A DNA stretch of 9,768 bases from an uncultured Clostridia bacterium (GCA_904502105.1 CAJGDF010000045.1:1-9768); one strand, 5' to 3'. Shown: positions 1-6,225, counted from the stretch's first letter. The notes: generated by a model not told the origin, from the letters alone. Numbers and translations: made by a program.

Positions 1-1
1 G

Positions 2-379
2 CTCTCTTCTCTCGTTAAAGAAGGCATTTCCGTATTTGCATGGCTCGGCGTTCGTGAAGAACCCACAGAACATCTCTTCAACGAAATGCTCTCCGTTACC
101 GATGCATACAAGCCCTTCGCATCAAACGTTTACTTTATGATCAAAGAAGACGGCGACCTTACTCACGTAACTCTCAAGAAGCTTCTTGACCGTCTGCCCG
201 AGATCAATATCATGTACTTCAAAAATATTCCCGATGAAGTTTACGCTTCTCTCGGAACTAAAGATAAACGTCTCCCCCTCGCGATCGCGGTTAATAATGA
301 GCTTAAAGTTTCTGTTATTTCCACCGGTTATAACATCGGCAGTGCAGAACAGCTCCTCAAAGCCCTCGAAAATAAATAA
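2..379 (+). CDS. C-terminal part of a larger protein, thioredoxin-like tail (possibly transglutaminase-type)
   Basis: The reading frame is open from the left edge (codons begin at base 2) to a TAA at 377-379, giving about 125 residues of a protein that starts outside the window. There are in-frame Met codons, such as the one at 86, but the frame upstream of them is clearly coding (VFAWLGVREEPTEH), so this is a truncated gene and not a small one. The segment alternates beta strands and helices and ends with a strand, a GYNIGSAEQLL turn and a helix, which resembles a thioredoxin-like fold. It has no CxxC pair, so it is not a redox thioredoxin. From memory, similar tails (EPTEH...NEML, then a LPL strand and a final GYN(V/I)G helix) occur at the C-terminus of large clostridial transglutaminase-domain proteins. 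That assignment is tentative because the catalytic part is not visible. The next gene starts 32 bases on with no visible terminator, so the two are probably cotranscribed. Confidence 0.6.
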   Translation, partial: LSSLVKEGISVFAWLGVREEPTEHLFNEMLSVTDAYKPFASNVYFMIKEDGDLTHVTLKKLLDRLPEINIMYFKNIPDEVYASLGTKDKRLPLAIAVNNELKVSVISTGYNIGSAEQLLKALENK

Positions 380-411
380 TTATTGTTAAAATAACATAGG
401 AGGTATCGATT

Positions 412-1053
412 ATGGCGGAAAAATTCTCTATCACGATTGCCCGTCAGTGCGGAAGCCACGGCCGCTCCGTTGCAAAGAAAATAGCGGAAAAACTTGGCAT
501 TGATTATTATGATAAAGAGCTTATCTCCCTCGCTTCAAAAAAGAGCGGAATAAATGAAAAGGTTTTTGAAAATTTCGACGAGAAACCCACAAACAGCCTT
601 CTTTATTCTCTTGCCATGGGTGCATATGCTATGGACGGTCAGTATGTTTACTGGGGTGATTCCGCTGTACCTCTCTCCGATAAGGTCTACAATATCCAGT
701 CCGATCTTATCCGCAGTCTTGCAGCCGAAAAATCCTGCGTTTTCCTCGGCCGCTGTGCTGACTATGCGCTCAGAGACGAACCTCGCAGCTTGCACGTTCT
801 CGTTACTGACCTTCTTCCCACCCGTGTTGCGAATTACATGGCAGAAAATAAAGTAACAGACTTCAAAAAAGCCGAAGATGCTGTTTTGAAGATCGATAAA
901 AAACGTTCAAACTACTATAGCTTCCATACCAACAGATCATGGTCCAACGCTGACAGCTTCGACCTCTGCGTTCGCACAAGCGTTCTCGGTATCGACGGAA
1001 CAGCCGATCTGATCATTGCGTATGCCGAAAAGAAATTCGGTAAACTCAACTGA
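412..1053 (+). CDS. Cytidylate kinase-like family protein
   Basis: The 213-residue product looks like the cytidylate kinase-like family common in Clostridia, a P-loop nucleoside-monophosphate kinase relative. The N-terminal strand runs into a glycine-rich loop (ITIARQCGSHGRSVAKK, residues 7-23) where the family usually has GSGGRxIG; here the second glycine of the loop is His16. Later family landmarks are the VFLGRCADY strand (110-118), the basic KKRSNYYSFHTNR stretch (163-175), which fits a lid, and a D-LCVRTS strand near 184-190. True CMP kinases (Cmk) are similar in length but have a different N-terminus, so the natural substrate is not established. The start is well supported by AGGAGG about ten bases upstream of the ATG. 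The gene ends 15 bases before a strong terminator hairpin. Its role in the cell is unknown; only the fold family is claimed. Confidence 0.85.
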   Translation: MAEKFSITIARQCGSHGRSVAKKIAEKLGIDYYDKELISLASKKSGINEKVFENFDEKPTNSLLYSLAMGAYAMDGQYVYWGDSAVPLSDKVYNIQSDLIRSLAAEKSCVFLGRCADYALRDEPRSLHVLVTDLLPTRVANYMAENKVTDFKKAEDAVLKIDKKRSNYYSFHTNRSWSNADSFDLCVRTSVLGIDGTADLIIAYAEKKFGKLN

Positions 1054-1068
1054 CAGAAGCATAAAATT

Positions 1069-1102
1069 AAGACTGTACGGATCTTTCCGTACAGTCTTTT
1101 TT
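1069..1102. terminator. Bidirectional intrinsic terminator between convergent genes
   Basis: A perfect 13-bp stem (1069-1081 with 1086-1098) closes a four-base TCTT loop. The plus strand then runs on in T residues to 1102, terminating the cytidylate kinase-like gene. On the minus strand the stem begins five bases after the transporter stop codon and is followed by an AT-rich, T-containing stretch, so it should serve both convergent units. Confidence 0.92.
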
Positions 1103-1103
1103 G

Positions 1104-1856
1104 TTATCCCAATAAAACGTCTGTAATAAGCATCACGCAAAAGCCAACCAGAAGCGCATATGTCGCTCCCCGTTCATGGCCGTGAGCGTGCGTTTCGGGA
1201 ATCATTTCGTCGCTTATAACGTATAGCATTGTACCGCCTGCAAATGCGAGCGCAAACGGAAGTATCGCTGCCGAAACAGTAACCGCAAAATAACCGATCA
1301 ACGTTCCTATAACCTCAACAACACCCGTAAGCATCGCAATTATAAAGGTTTTTGACGGTTTAACACCTGCCGCTATCATCGGCCCGATAATAACCATACC
1401 TTCGGGAATGTTCTGCAATGCAATGCCGCCTGCAATTATCAGCGCCTGCGATGTATCTCCCGAACCGAAACCTACACCCGCCGCAATACCTTCCGGAAGA
1501 TTATGTATCGCTATTGCCATAACAAACAGCAAAACCTTGCTTAAATTGGAGCTTTTATGCTCTTCAACGTCCGAACCCACAAGCTTATGCAGATGAGGCA
1601 CGATCTTATCGATGACGTTCAAACAAAGAGCACCTGCAAATATACCCGCAACAGTTATCAACAATCCGAACTTTCCGCCGTAATCAAGAGAGGGGAGGAT
1701 AAGTCCCAGTACCGCCGCCGAAAGCATTACGCCTGCCGCAAACGATAAAACAATGTCCGAAAACGTGTGCGATATCTTTTTGAAAATAAAGCCTATAACC
1801 GCACCGATTACCGTAGCTCCGCCAACACCGAGAGCGGTAAGTAATACCATTTTCAT
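1104..1856 (-). CDS. ZIP family divalent metal transporter
   Basis: This 250-residue membrane protein has the eight-helix layout and both signature motifs of ZIP transporters of the GufA/ZupT type: HNLPEG at 118-123 and QNIPEG at 148-153, which place metal ligands in helices 4 and 5. Further acidic and His residues lie in a late SDEMIPETHAHGH segment (215-227), and a cytosolic loop at 88-100 carries HLHK and EEH, as is typical of the variable metal-binding loop. ZIP proteins move Zn, Fe or Mn into the cytosol; the metal cannot be told from sequence. The ribosome site is weak (AAGAAGTGA, eight bases from the ATG). The gene follows the iron-handling operon but is separated by a strong hairpin, and no good promoter is visible in the 30 bases after it, so expression may rely on read-through. 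A second ATG two codons on is possible. Confidence 0.92.
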   Translation of the reverse strand: MKMVLLTALGVGGATVIGAVIGFIFKKISHTFSDIVLSFAAGVMLSAAVLGLILPSLDYGGKFGLLITVAGIFAGALCLNVIDKIVPHLHKLVGSDVEEHKSSNLSKVLLFVMAIAIHNLPEGIAAGVGFGSGDTSQALIIAGGIALQNIPEGMVIIGPMIAAGVKPSKTFIIAMLTGVVEVIGTLIGYFAVTVSAAILPFALAFAGGTMLYVISDEMIPETHAHGHERGATYALLVGFCVMLITDVLLG

Positions 1857-1885
1857 TATTTTTTCACTTCTTTCTTAAAACAATT

Positions 1886-1912
1886 CGGGTCCCGATATCC
1901 TTTCGGGACCCG
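1886..1912 (-). terminator. Terminator hairpin after the iron/redox operon
   Basis: A 10-bp GC-rich stem (1886-1895 with 1903-1912) closes a seven-base loop. It starts seven bases after the stop codon of the BFD-like gene. On the minus strand it is followed by AATTGTTTTAA, a short and imperfect T tract, so termination may be partial, leaving some read-through into the ZIP gene. Confidence 0.8.
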
Positions 1913-1919
1913 TTTGGCT

Positions 1920-2129
1920 TTATTTTGCCATCATTATTTCTGAAATAACGTCGAGAACCTTCTGATGACAGCCGCCGCAGCCTGTTGAACAGTGTGTAAC
2001 CTTCTGTACATCTTCAAATGCTTCAAGAACATCTGTGAAAGTCTTGTTTACGTGAAGAGCATCTTCTATGTCAAAGTAACTTACTTTTTTGCAGTTACAT
2101 ACCATGTAATTTTCTTTCATTCTTTCCAT
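1920..2129 (-). CDS. BFD-like [2Fe-2S]-binding protein (ferritin-associated ferredoxin type)
   Basis: The 69-residue product has the arrangement of bacterioferritin-associated ferredoxin / NifU-middle [2Fe-2S] domains: CxC at residues 11-13 (VCNCKKVS) and CxxC at 51-54 (GCGGC), with an extra Cys47. The spacing between the pairs is 37 residues, longer than in Pseudomonas BFD, so Cys47 may replace one of the later ligands. Proteins of this family pass electrons to ferritin cores to release stored Fe(III) as Fe(II). Here the partner would be the FtnA-type ferritin two genes upstream in the operon, not a haem bacterioferritin. The start at 2129 is chosen because AAAGGA lies ten bases upstream; a later ATG giving MVCNC would match the usual family N-terminus but lacks a good ribosome site. 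The gene begins 19 bases after the rubredoxin stop and ends just before a strong hairpin. Confidence 0.85.
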   Translation of the reverse strand: MERMKENYMVCNCKKVSYFDIEDALHVNKTFTDVLEAFEDVQKVTHCSTGCGGCHQKVLDVISEIMMAK

Positions 2130-2148
2130 GGTCGAGCCGTCCTTTCAA

Positions 2149-2310
2149 TTATTCTTTTTCGCTGAATTCGTCTTTGCCTACACCGCAAAGAGGACATTCA
2201 AAATCTTCGGGGAGATCTTCAAATTTGGTGCCGGGAGCAATACCGTTATCGGGATCGCCAACTGCTTCATCGTATTCCCAGCCGCATACATCGCATACAT
2301 ATTTTTTCAT
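2149..2310 (-). CDS. Rubredoxin
   Basis: A 53-residue classical rubredoxin, complete from ATG to TAA. It has two knuckle motifs, CDVCGWEY (Cys6, Cys9) and CPLCGVGK (Cys39, Cys42), with 29 residues between the pairs. It also carries the family's hallmark acidic middle with [10 protein letters not shown] (19-28) and DLPEDF (32-37). It would hold one Fe(SCys)4 centre and carry single electrons in the cytosol. The ribosome site AAAGAGG is about ten bases upstream. It sits 30 bases after the ferritin stop and 19 bases before the BFD-like gene. Rubredoxins are the usual electron donors to flavodiiron proteins and rubrerythrins, which suits this operon, although the flavodiiron protein here already has its own rubredoxin domain. 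Its partner could instead be the ferritin, the BFD-like protein or an enzyme elsewhere. Confidence 0.97.
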   Translation of the reverse strand: MKKYVCDVCGWEYDEAVGDPDNGIAPGTKFEDLPEDFECPLCGVGKDEFSEKE

Positions 2311-2340
2311 ATTATTTTTACCTCTTTTTCTGTTGCTTTT

Positions 2341-2853
2341 TTATAAAACGAGTGACGGAGGATTGTAGATCCTTGCCGCAAGCTCCTGGTTTAACATATA
2401 CAAACTCTTCGGGTCGGATCCGAAAAGCTCCATTTTGGAAATAAGATCGTTCGCATTTGTCTCTTCTTCGCCCTGCTCTTTAACGAACCAGTCGAGGAAC
2501 TGCATCGTGCGGAAATCTCTGACATCATATGCCGCAGCGTAGATGTCGTTAATGAGCGATGTTACATAATATTCATGCTCAAGCCCTGCGCGGAGAACAT
2601 CCATATGGCAGGTTACTGTTTTGTTGGGCTTATCTATAGCTTCGAGTGTTACAGGCATATTTTCGTTCTGAAGATATGTGTAAAACAACATCGCGTGGTC
2701 TCTTTCTTCCTGCGCCTGGATCTTGTACCAGTTTGCAAAACCGTCGAGACCCTGCGCTTTGAAATAATTGGAAAAGTCAAGATAAAGATATGCAGAATAA
2801 AATTCTTTATTGATCTGCTGATTTAAAAGCTCGTGTACCTTTGCATTCAACAT
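2341..2853 (-). CDS. ftnA: Non-haem ferritin (FtnA type)
   Basis: The 170-residue product aligns by eye with bacterial FtnA ferritins and has the usual length. The di-iron ferroxidase ligands appear at the same numbers as in E. coli FtnA: Glu17, Glu50, His53, Glu94 and Glu130 with Gln127. Residues of the third iron site typical of FtnA (Glu49, Glu126, Glu129) are also present. Family members form 24-subunit cytosolic cages that oxidise Fe(II) with O2 or peroxide and store it as ferric mineral. No haem-ligating Met typical of bacterioferritin is evident. The start is fixed by a perfect AGGAGG nine bases upstream. The gene lies 21 bases after the flavodiiron stop, so it is translated from the same message. 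The pairing suggests coordinated O2 removal and iron sequestration to limit Fenton chemistry. Confidence 0.96.
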   Translation of the reverse strand: MLNAKVHELLNQQINKEFYSAYLYLDFSNYFKAQGLDGFANWYKIQAQEERDHAMLFYTYLQNENMPVTLEAIDKPNKTVTCHMDVLRAGLEHEYYVTSLINDIYAAAYDVRDFRTMQFLDWFVKEQGEEETNANDLISKMELFGSDPKSLYMLNQELAARIYNPPSLVL

Positions 2854-2874
2854 TTTTTTGTTCCTCCTGAATTC

Positions 2875-4665
2875 TTATTTTATTTTTTCAAAATCGGCTG
2901 CCCCGTGCTTGCAGAGCGGGCATACGTAATCGGAGGGGAGGACGTCTCCTTCGTAAACGTATCCGCATATCTTGCAAACGTAACCCTTTTTGCCGTCTGT
3001 TTCGGGCTTGGGTTTAACATTGTTCTGGTAATAGGTGTATGTCATCGTCTCTCTGTCAGAAATAACTCTTGCTTCCGTTACGGAGCAGATAAACATTCCG
3101 TGAGTGTCGAGGTCAACATACTGCTCAACCCGGAGTGACATAAACGAATTGATATATCTCGGCAGGAAGATCAAACCGTTGTCTGATCTGAGCGGCTCGC
3201 AATCTGCAAATTTATCAACATTTCTGCCGCTTACAAAACCGAATTTTTCAAACACAGAGAACGGCGCATCTACCGTAAGGCAGTTGATATTCATTTTGCC
3301 GGTCTGCTTGATGATGTGGTGTGAGTAGTTTTCTTTATTGATAGTAACCGCTATTCTGTTCGGGGTGTTTGTAACCTGGGTTACGGTGTTAACGATAAGT
3401 CCGTTATCCTTTTTACCGTCATTGGATGTTACAACGTAAAGTCCGTAGCCGATGTTGAAAAGCGCCGTAAGATCGTTTTTGTTTGCGGTCGAATCCTGAC
3501 GTGCAAGATAATCCATGCAAAGCTCCTGAACAAGCGCATCGAGCTGCTTTGAGCTTTCGTCGTTAAGTGCAGAATTGATGGTCACGGTCATGTCTGTAAA
3601 AGTAATGTTTTTACAGTTTTCAAGAGATCCCTTCATTATTCTTGCCGCAAGAGGTGCCCAGCTTCCGTTTTCAATAAGAGCAACGGTCCTGTTTTTGAAA
3701 CTGCGGTCGGTAAGCTCTTCGATAAATTCTCTCATAAACGGGAAGATGTCTGCGTTGTAGGTCGTTGTTGCAAGAACAAGCTTGTTAAAACGGAATGCAT
3801 CTGCAACAGCTTTTGACATATCGCATCTCGCAAGGTCGTAAACAACAACCTTCGGGCATCCGTTTGCGGTCAGCTTTTCGGCAAGCTTCTGAACGGCTTT
3901 TCTTGTATTGCCGTAAACAGAGGTGTAAGCAATAACGATGCCTTCTTCTTCGGGCTGGTAGCTTGACCATGTGTTGTAAAGATTGATATAATATCCGAGA
4001 TTTTCGGTAAGAACAGGTCCGTGAAGCGGGCAGATCTTCTGGATATCAAGAGCTGCAGCCTTTTTCAGAAGAGCCTGAACCTGTGTTCCGTACTTGCCTA
4101 CGATGCCGATGTAATATCTTCTTGCTTCATCTGCCCAGGGCTCGTCAGTGTCGGGTGTTCCGAATTTTCCGAAGCCGTCCGCAGAAAAGAGAACTTTATC
4201 TGTGCTGTCGTATGTTACGATAACCTCCGGCCAATGTACCATCGGTGCGGTCACAAAGGTGAGGGTGTGCTTGCCAAGGCAGAGCGTGTCCATCTCGCCT
4301 ACAACGATTCGTCTGTCTTCAAAATCGGTGCCGAAGAAGTTTTTCATCATCGCAAATGCTTTTGCTGAAGAAACGATCTTCGCATCGGGGTATGCTTTTG
4401 CAAAATTGAAGATGTTTGCAGAGTGGTCGGGCTCCATATGCTGAATAATAAGATAATCGGGAGCTCTGTTTGAAAGAGTGTTCTGGATATTGTCGAGCCA
4501 TTCGTGTGTGAATGCGCCGTCAACAGTGTCCATGATCGCGATCTTTTCGTCAATGATTGCATATGAGTTGTAGGATATGCCGTTCGGAACAACATACTGA
4601 CCCTCGAAAAGATCGATCTTTTTGTCGTTTACACCAATATATTTTATATCGTTCGTTACTGTCAT
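2875..4665 (-). CDS. fprA: Multidomain flavodiiron protein fused to flavin reductase and rubredoxin
   Basis: This 596-residue protein reduces O2 to water and/or NO to N2O in anaerobes. The N-terminal metallo-beta-lactamase domain (about 1-235) has a complete di-iron set: His76, Glu78, Asp80 and His81 in HMEPDH, then His144, Asp163 and His215. A flavodoxin domain follows (about 242-385) with the FMN loop TSVYGNTRKA at 248-257. Residues about 396-548 match the flavin reductase (FlaRed) domain of high-molecular-weight rubredoxin (Hrb). The tail (561-596) is a short rubredoxin centre with Cys564/567 and Cys582/585, only 14 residues apart as in rubrerythrin. In Moorella, FprA and Hrb are separate neighbouring genes; here they are one chain, so NAD(P)H electrons could pass through flavin and rubredoxin to the diiron site within one protein. 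GGAG lies about nine bases before the ATG. It is the first gene of the operon, 26 bases from the predicted transcript start. Confidence 0.96.
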   Translation of the reverse strand: MTVTNDIKYIGVNDKKIDLFEGQYVVPNGISYNSYAIIDEKIAIMDTVDGAFTHEWLDNIQNTLSNRAPDYLIIQHMEPDHSANIFNFAKAYPDAKIVSSAKAFAMMKNFFGTDFEDRRIVVGEMDTLCLGKHTLTFVTAPMVHWPEVIVTYDSTDKVLFSADGFGKFGTPDTDEPWADEARRYYIGIVGKYGTQVQALLKKAAALDIQKICPLHGPVLTENLGYYINLYNTWSSYQPEEEGIVIAYTSVYGNTRKAVQKLAEKLTANGCPKVVVYDLARCDMSKAVADAFRFNKLVLATTTYNADIFPFMREFIEELTDRSFKNRTVALIENGSWAPLAARIMKGSLENCKNITFTDMTVTINSALNDESSKQLDALVQELCMDYLARQDSTANKNDLTALFNIGYGLYVVTSNDGKKDNGLIVNTVTQVTNTPNRIAVTINKENYSHHIIKQTGKMNINCLTVDAPFSVFEKFGFVSGRNVDKFADCEPLRSDNGLIFLPRYINSFMSLRVEQYVDLDTHGMFICSVTEARVISDRETMTYTYYQNNVKPKPETDGKKGYVCKICGYVYEGDVLPSDYVCPLCKHGAADFEKIK

Positions 4666-4697
4666 TTTATTATCTCCGTGGTTTTGTCTTTAATGTT

Positions 4698-4726
4698 AGT
4701 ATATCACAAATTCTTCAAAAATTCAA
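4698..4726 (-). promoter_or_regulatory. Sigma-A promoter of the flavodiiron-ferritin-rubredoxin-BFD operon
   Basis: On the minus strand the -35 box TTGAAT (4726-4721) and the -10 box TATACT (4703-4698) are 17 bases apart. Transcription would begin near 4691 and leave a leader of about 26 bases. The -35 box begins 18 bases downstream of the ferredoxin stop, and no terminator hairpin is visible between them, so read-through from the upstream gene is also possible. Confidence 0.8.
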
Positions 4727-4743
4727 GAGGTTTTTTATTATTT

Positions 4744-5442
4744 TTATTCAAGGATCTTTCCGTCGGTCGTGATCGTTATTACCTGCCAGGGAATGAATTT
4801 TCCGCTTGCCATCAACGCTCTTTTTACAGCATTTTCAATGCCGCCGCAGCACGGAACCTCCATTCTTACCACTTTCACGCTCTTGATGTTGTTCCTTGCG
4901 ATTATCTGCGTGAGCTTTTCGGTATAATCACCCTCGTCAAGCTTCGGACAGCCGATAAGCGTTATATGATTTCTGATAAATTCGTTGTGGAAGTTTCCGT
5001 ATGCATATGCCGTACAGTCAGCGGCAATAAGAAGATTTGCATCCTCAAAATACGGGGCGTTTACCGGTACAAGCTTTATCTGACACGGCCACTGCGTAAG
5101 CTGGCTTGTTATGGCCGATGCTTTTGTTACGGGCAAAGAACAGTCTCTTTTTATCGCTTTTGACTGTGTTCCCGGACAGCCGCACGGAAGCTTTTCAGCC
5201 GTTTTCTTTGCTTTTGCCTTTAACACCGCTGCTTCGTCGTATGCAGGTGCCTCACGTTCTTCGAAGCTTATTGCATCTGTCGGGCAGGCAGGCAAACAGT
5301 CGCCAAGACCGTCGCAGTAGTCTTCTCTTGTTAATCTTGCCTTTCCGTTTACCATCTCAATGGCTCCCTCGTGACAAGCCGCCGCACATGCTCCGCAGCC
5401 GTTACATTTTTTCTCATCTATCTTAATTATTTTTCTGATCAT
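4744..5442 (-). CDS. Cys-rich 4Fe-4S dicluster ferredoxin-like protein
   Basis: The 232-residue protein starts with a ferredoxin fold. Cluster motif 1 is CNGCGACAAAC (Cys13, 16, 19, 23). Motif 2 is CDGLGDCLPACP (Cys43, 49, 53), in which the expected second Cys (position 46) is Leu. A long C-terminal domain carries further Cys in CGCPG (87, 89), at 101, WPC (120), DC (143), GCP (165) and PCCGG (198, 199). From family knowledge, such proteins are widespread in anaerobes beside Crp/Fnr-type regulators, often near hybrid cluster protein genes, and are annotated as 4Fe-4S proteins of unknown reaction. No hcp gene lies in the window. A role in electron transfer under nitrosative or oxidative stress is inferred from the flavodiiron operon downstream and the divergent regulator. 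GAGG sits about seven bases before the ATG. There is no signal peptide or membrane helix, so it is cytosolic. Confidence 0.9.
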   Translation of the reverse strand: MIRKIIKIDEKKCNGCGACAAACHEGAIEMVNGKARLTREDYCDGLGDCLPACPTDAISFEEREAPAYDEAAVLKAKAKKTAEKLPCGCPGTQSKAIKRDCSLPVTKASAITSQLTQWPCQIKLVPVNAPYFEDANLLIAADCTAYAYGNFHNEFIRNHITLIGCPKLDEGDYTEKLTQIIARNNIKSVKVVRMEVPCCGGIENAVKRALMASGKFIPWQVITITTDGKILE

Positions 5443-5468
5443 TTTATAACCTCATCTCATATTGGGGC

Positions 5469-5497
5469 TTGATTTTATGTTTATATTATAGTATAAT
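5469..5497 (+). promoter_or_regulatory. Sigma-A promoter of the Crp/Fnr-family regulator gene
   Basis: The -35 box TTGATT (5469-5474) and a perfect -10 box TATAAT (5492-5497) are 17 bases apart, giving a start near 5504. Because this promoter lies at 5469-5497, the regulator cannot be translated from the in-frame TTG at 5469. Confidence 0.85.
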
Positions 5498-5513
5498 TAA
5501 AATAAAAAGTATG
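5485..5513 (-). promoter_or_regulatory. Promoter of the 4Fe-4S protein gene, weak -35 (activator-type)
   Basis: On the minus strand a perfect TATAAT lies at 5490-5485. Seventeen bases upstream the sequence is CATACT (5513-5508), a poor -35 box. An alternative register pairs TATACT (5495-5490) with TTCAAC (5518-5513). Good -10 with poor -35 is the usual layout for activator-dependent promoters, and an inverted repeat occupies the matching place. Confidence 0.6.
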
Positions 5514-5526
5514 TTGAATTTTCAAC
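5513..5526. promoter_or_regulatory. Inverted repeat, candidate operator of the Crp/Fnr-family regulator
   Basis: GTTGAA and TTCAAC face each other across two T bases, a perfect 6-bp dyad. Its centre (5519.5) is 29.5 bases upstream of the ferredoxin -10 box, which corresponds to -41.5, the class II activator position. Relative to the regulator gene it falls at about +10 to +23, just before the ribosome site AAGGAG, where binding would block transcription. The half-site differs from FNR (TTGAT) and CRP (TGTGA). Binding is inferred. Confidence 0.5.
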
Positions 5527-5540
5527 AAAAGGAGATTTCC

Positions 5541-6200
5541 TTGGAAAAATATTTTGATGTTCTGAAAAAATGCCCTCTTTTTGATAATATAGCCGCAGGC
5601 GATCTTTTCGGTATGCTCAATTGCCTGCGCGCAAAGGTCGTATCATTTGATAAAAAATATACTATCTTCGCCGAGGGCTCACCCGCAAAGCTAATAGGGA
5701 TCATTCTTTCAGGCTCCGCACAGATATTTCAGGTGGATTATTACGGTAACAGAAGCATCCTTTCGGAGATCGGGCCCTCCGAGGTTTTTGCGGAAGCTTT
5801 TGCCTGCGCCGAGCTTCCGGCTCTTCCCGTGTCTGTGATCGCAAACGAGCCGACAGAGGTCATGCTTATAGACTGTGAGCATATTCTTCATACATGCGCA
5901 GGCCACTGCTCATATCATCAGCAGCTTATCTTTAATCTTATGAAGGACCTCGCAACAAAAACGATCCTCTTTCATCAGAAAATTGAAATAACATCGAAAC
6001 GTACAACTCGAGATAAACTTCTCACTTATCTCATGTTTCAATCAAAAAAATTCGACAGTAATTCGTTTAACATACCCTTTGACAGGCAGGAGCTTGCCGA
6101 TTTTCTTGAGGTAGACAGAAGCGGTCTTTCCTCCGAAATAAGCAAATTAAAAAAAGAGGGCATAATCGACAGCCGAAAAAATTTTTTCGAGCTTCTCTGA
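5541..6200 (+). CDS. Crp/Fnr-family transcriptional regulator
   Basis: A 219-residue regulator with an N-terminal cyclic-nucleotide-binding-like beta barrel (about 10-120), a long dimer helix (about 125-150) and a C-terminal winged HTH (about 155-215). The HTH core is FDRQELADFLEVDRSGLSSE at 180-199. The start is the TTG at 5541: AAGGAG lies seven bases upstream, translation from it gives the familiar family opening MEKYFDVLKKCPLF, and the earlier in-frame TTG (5469) is inside the promoter. In the recognition helix Arg193 matches the CRP position Arg180, but the positions of CRP Glu181 and Arg185 are both Ser, so the DNA site should differ from CRP and FNR. It lacks the N-terminal Cys cluster of FNR; scattered Cys occur at 11, 28, 89, 112, 119 and 123. 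The ligand is unknown. Divergence from the ferredoxin gene suggests that gene is its target. Confidence 0.93.
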   Translation: MEKYFDVLKKCPLFDNIAAGDLFGMLNCLRAKVVSFDKKYTIFAEGSPAKLIGIILSGSAQIFQVDYYGNRSILSEIGPSEVFAEAFACAELPALPVSVIANEPTEVMLIDCEHILHTCAGHCSYHQQLIFNLMKDLATKTILFHQKIEITSKRTTRDKLLTYLMFQSKKFDSNSFNIPFDRQELADFLEVDRSGLSSEISKLKKEGIIDSRKNFFELL

Positions 6201-6225
6201 TTATACCCATATTATATCTGTTTTA

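Noticed and set aside
384..396. TGTTA-AAA-TAACA inverted repeat between the first two genes
   Set aside because: The stem is only five AT-rich pairs with a three-base loop and no T tract, so it is neither a terminator nor a convincing operator.
2833..3138. Plus-strand open frame opposite the flavodiiron and ferritin genes
   Set aside because: It lies antisense to strongly supported genes, lacks a ribosome site and has no recognisable protein character.
4704..4732. Operator at the flavodiiron promoter resembling the 5513 dyad (TTGAATTTTTGAAG)
   Set aside because: Only one half-site matches; the second TTGAA is a direct repeat, not inverted, and the -41.5 position holds no dyad.
5485..5497. 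Perfect dyad ATTATA-G-TATAAT as a Fur/PerR box
   Set aside because: The half-sites are not in the Fur/PerR order (TTATAAT-N-ATTATAA). The symmetry is explained by two back-to-back -10 boxes.
5469..5540. Longer regulator gene starting at the TTG at 5469 or the ATG at 5511
   Set aside because: 5469-5497 is a strong promoter, neither start has a ribosome site, and the extra 24 residues (10 from 5511) do not resemble the family N-terminus. TTG at 5541 has AAGGAG at proper spacing.
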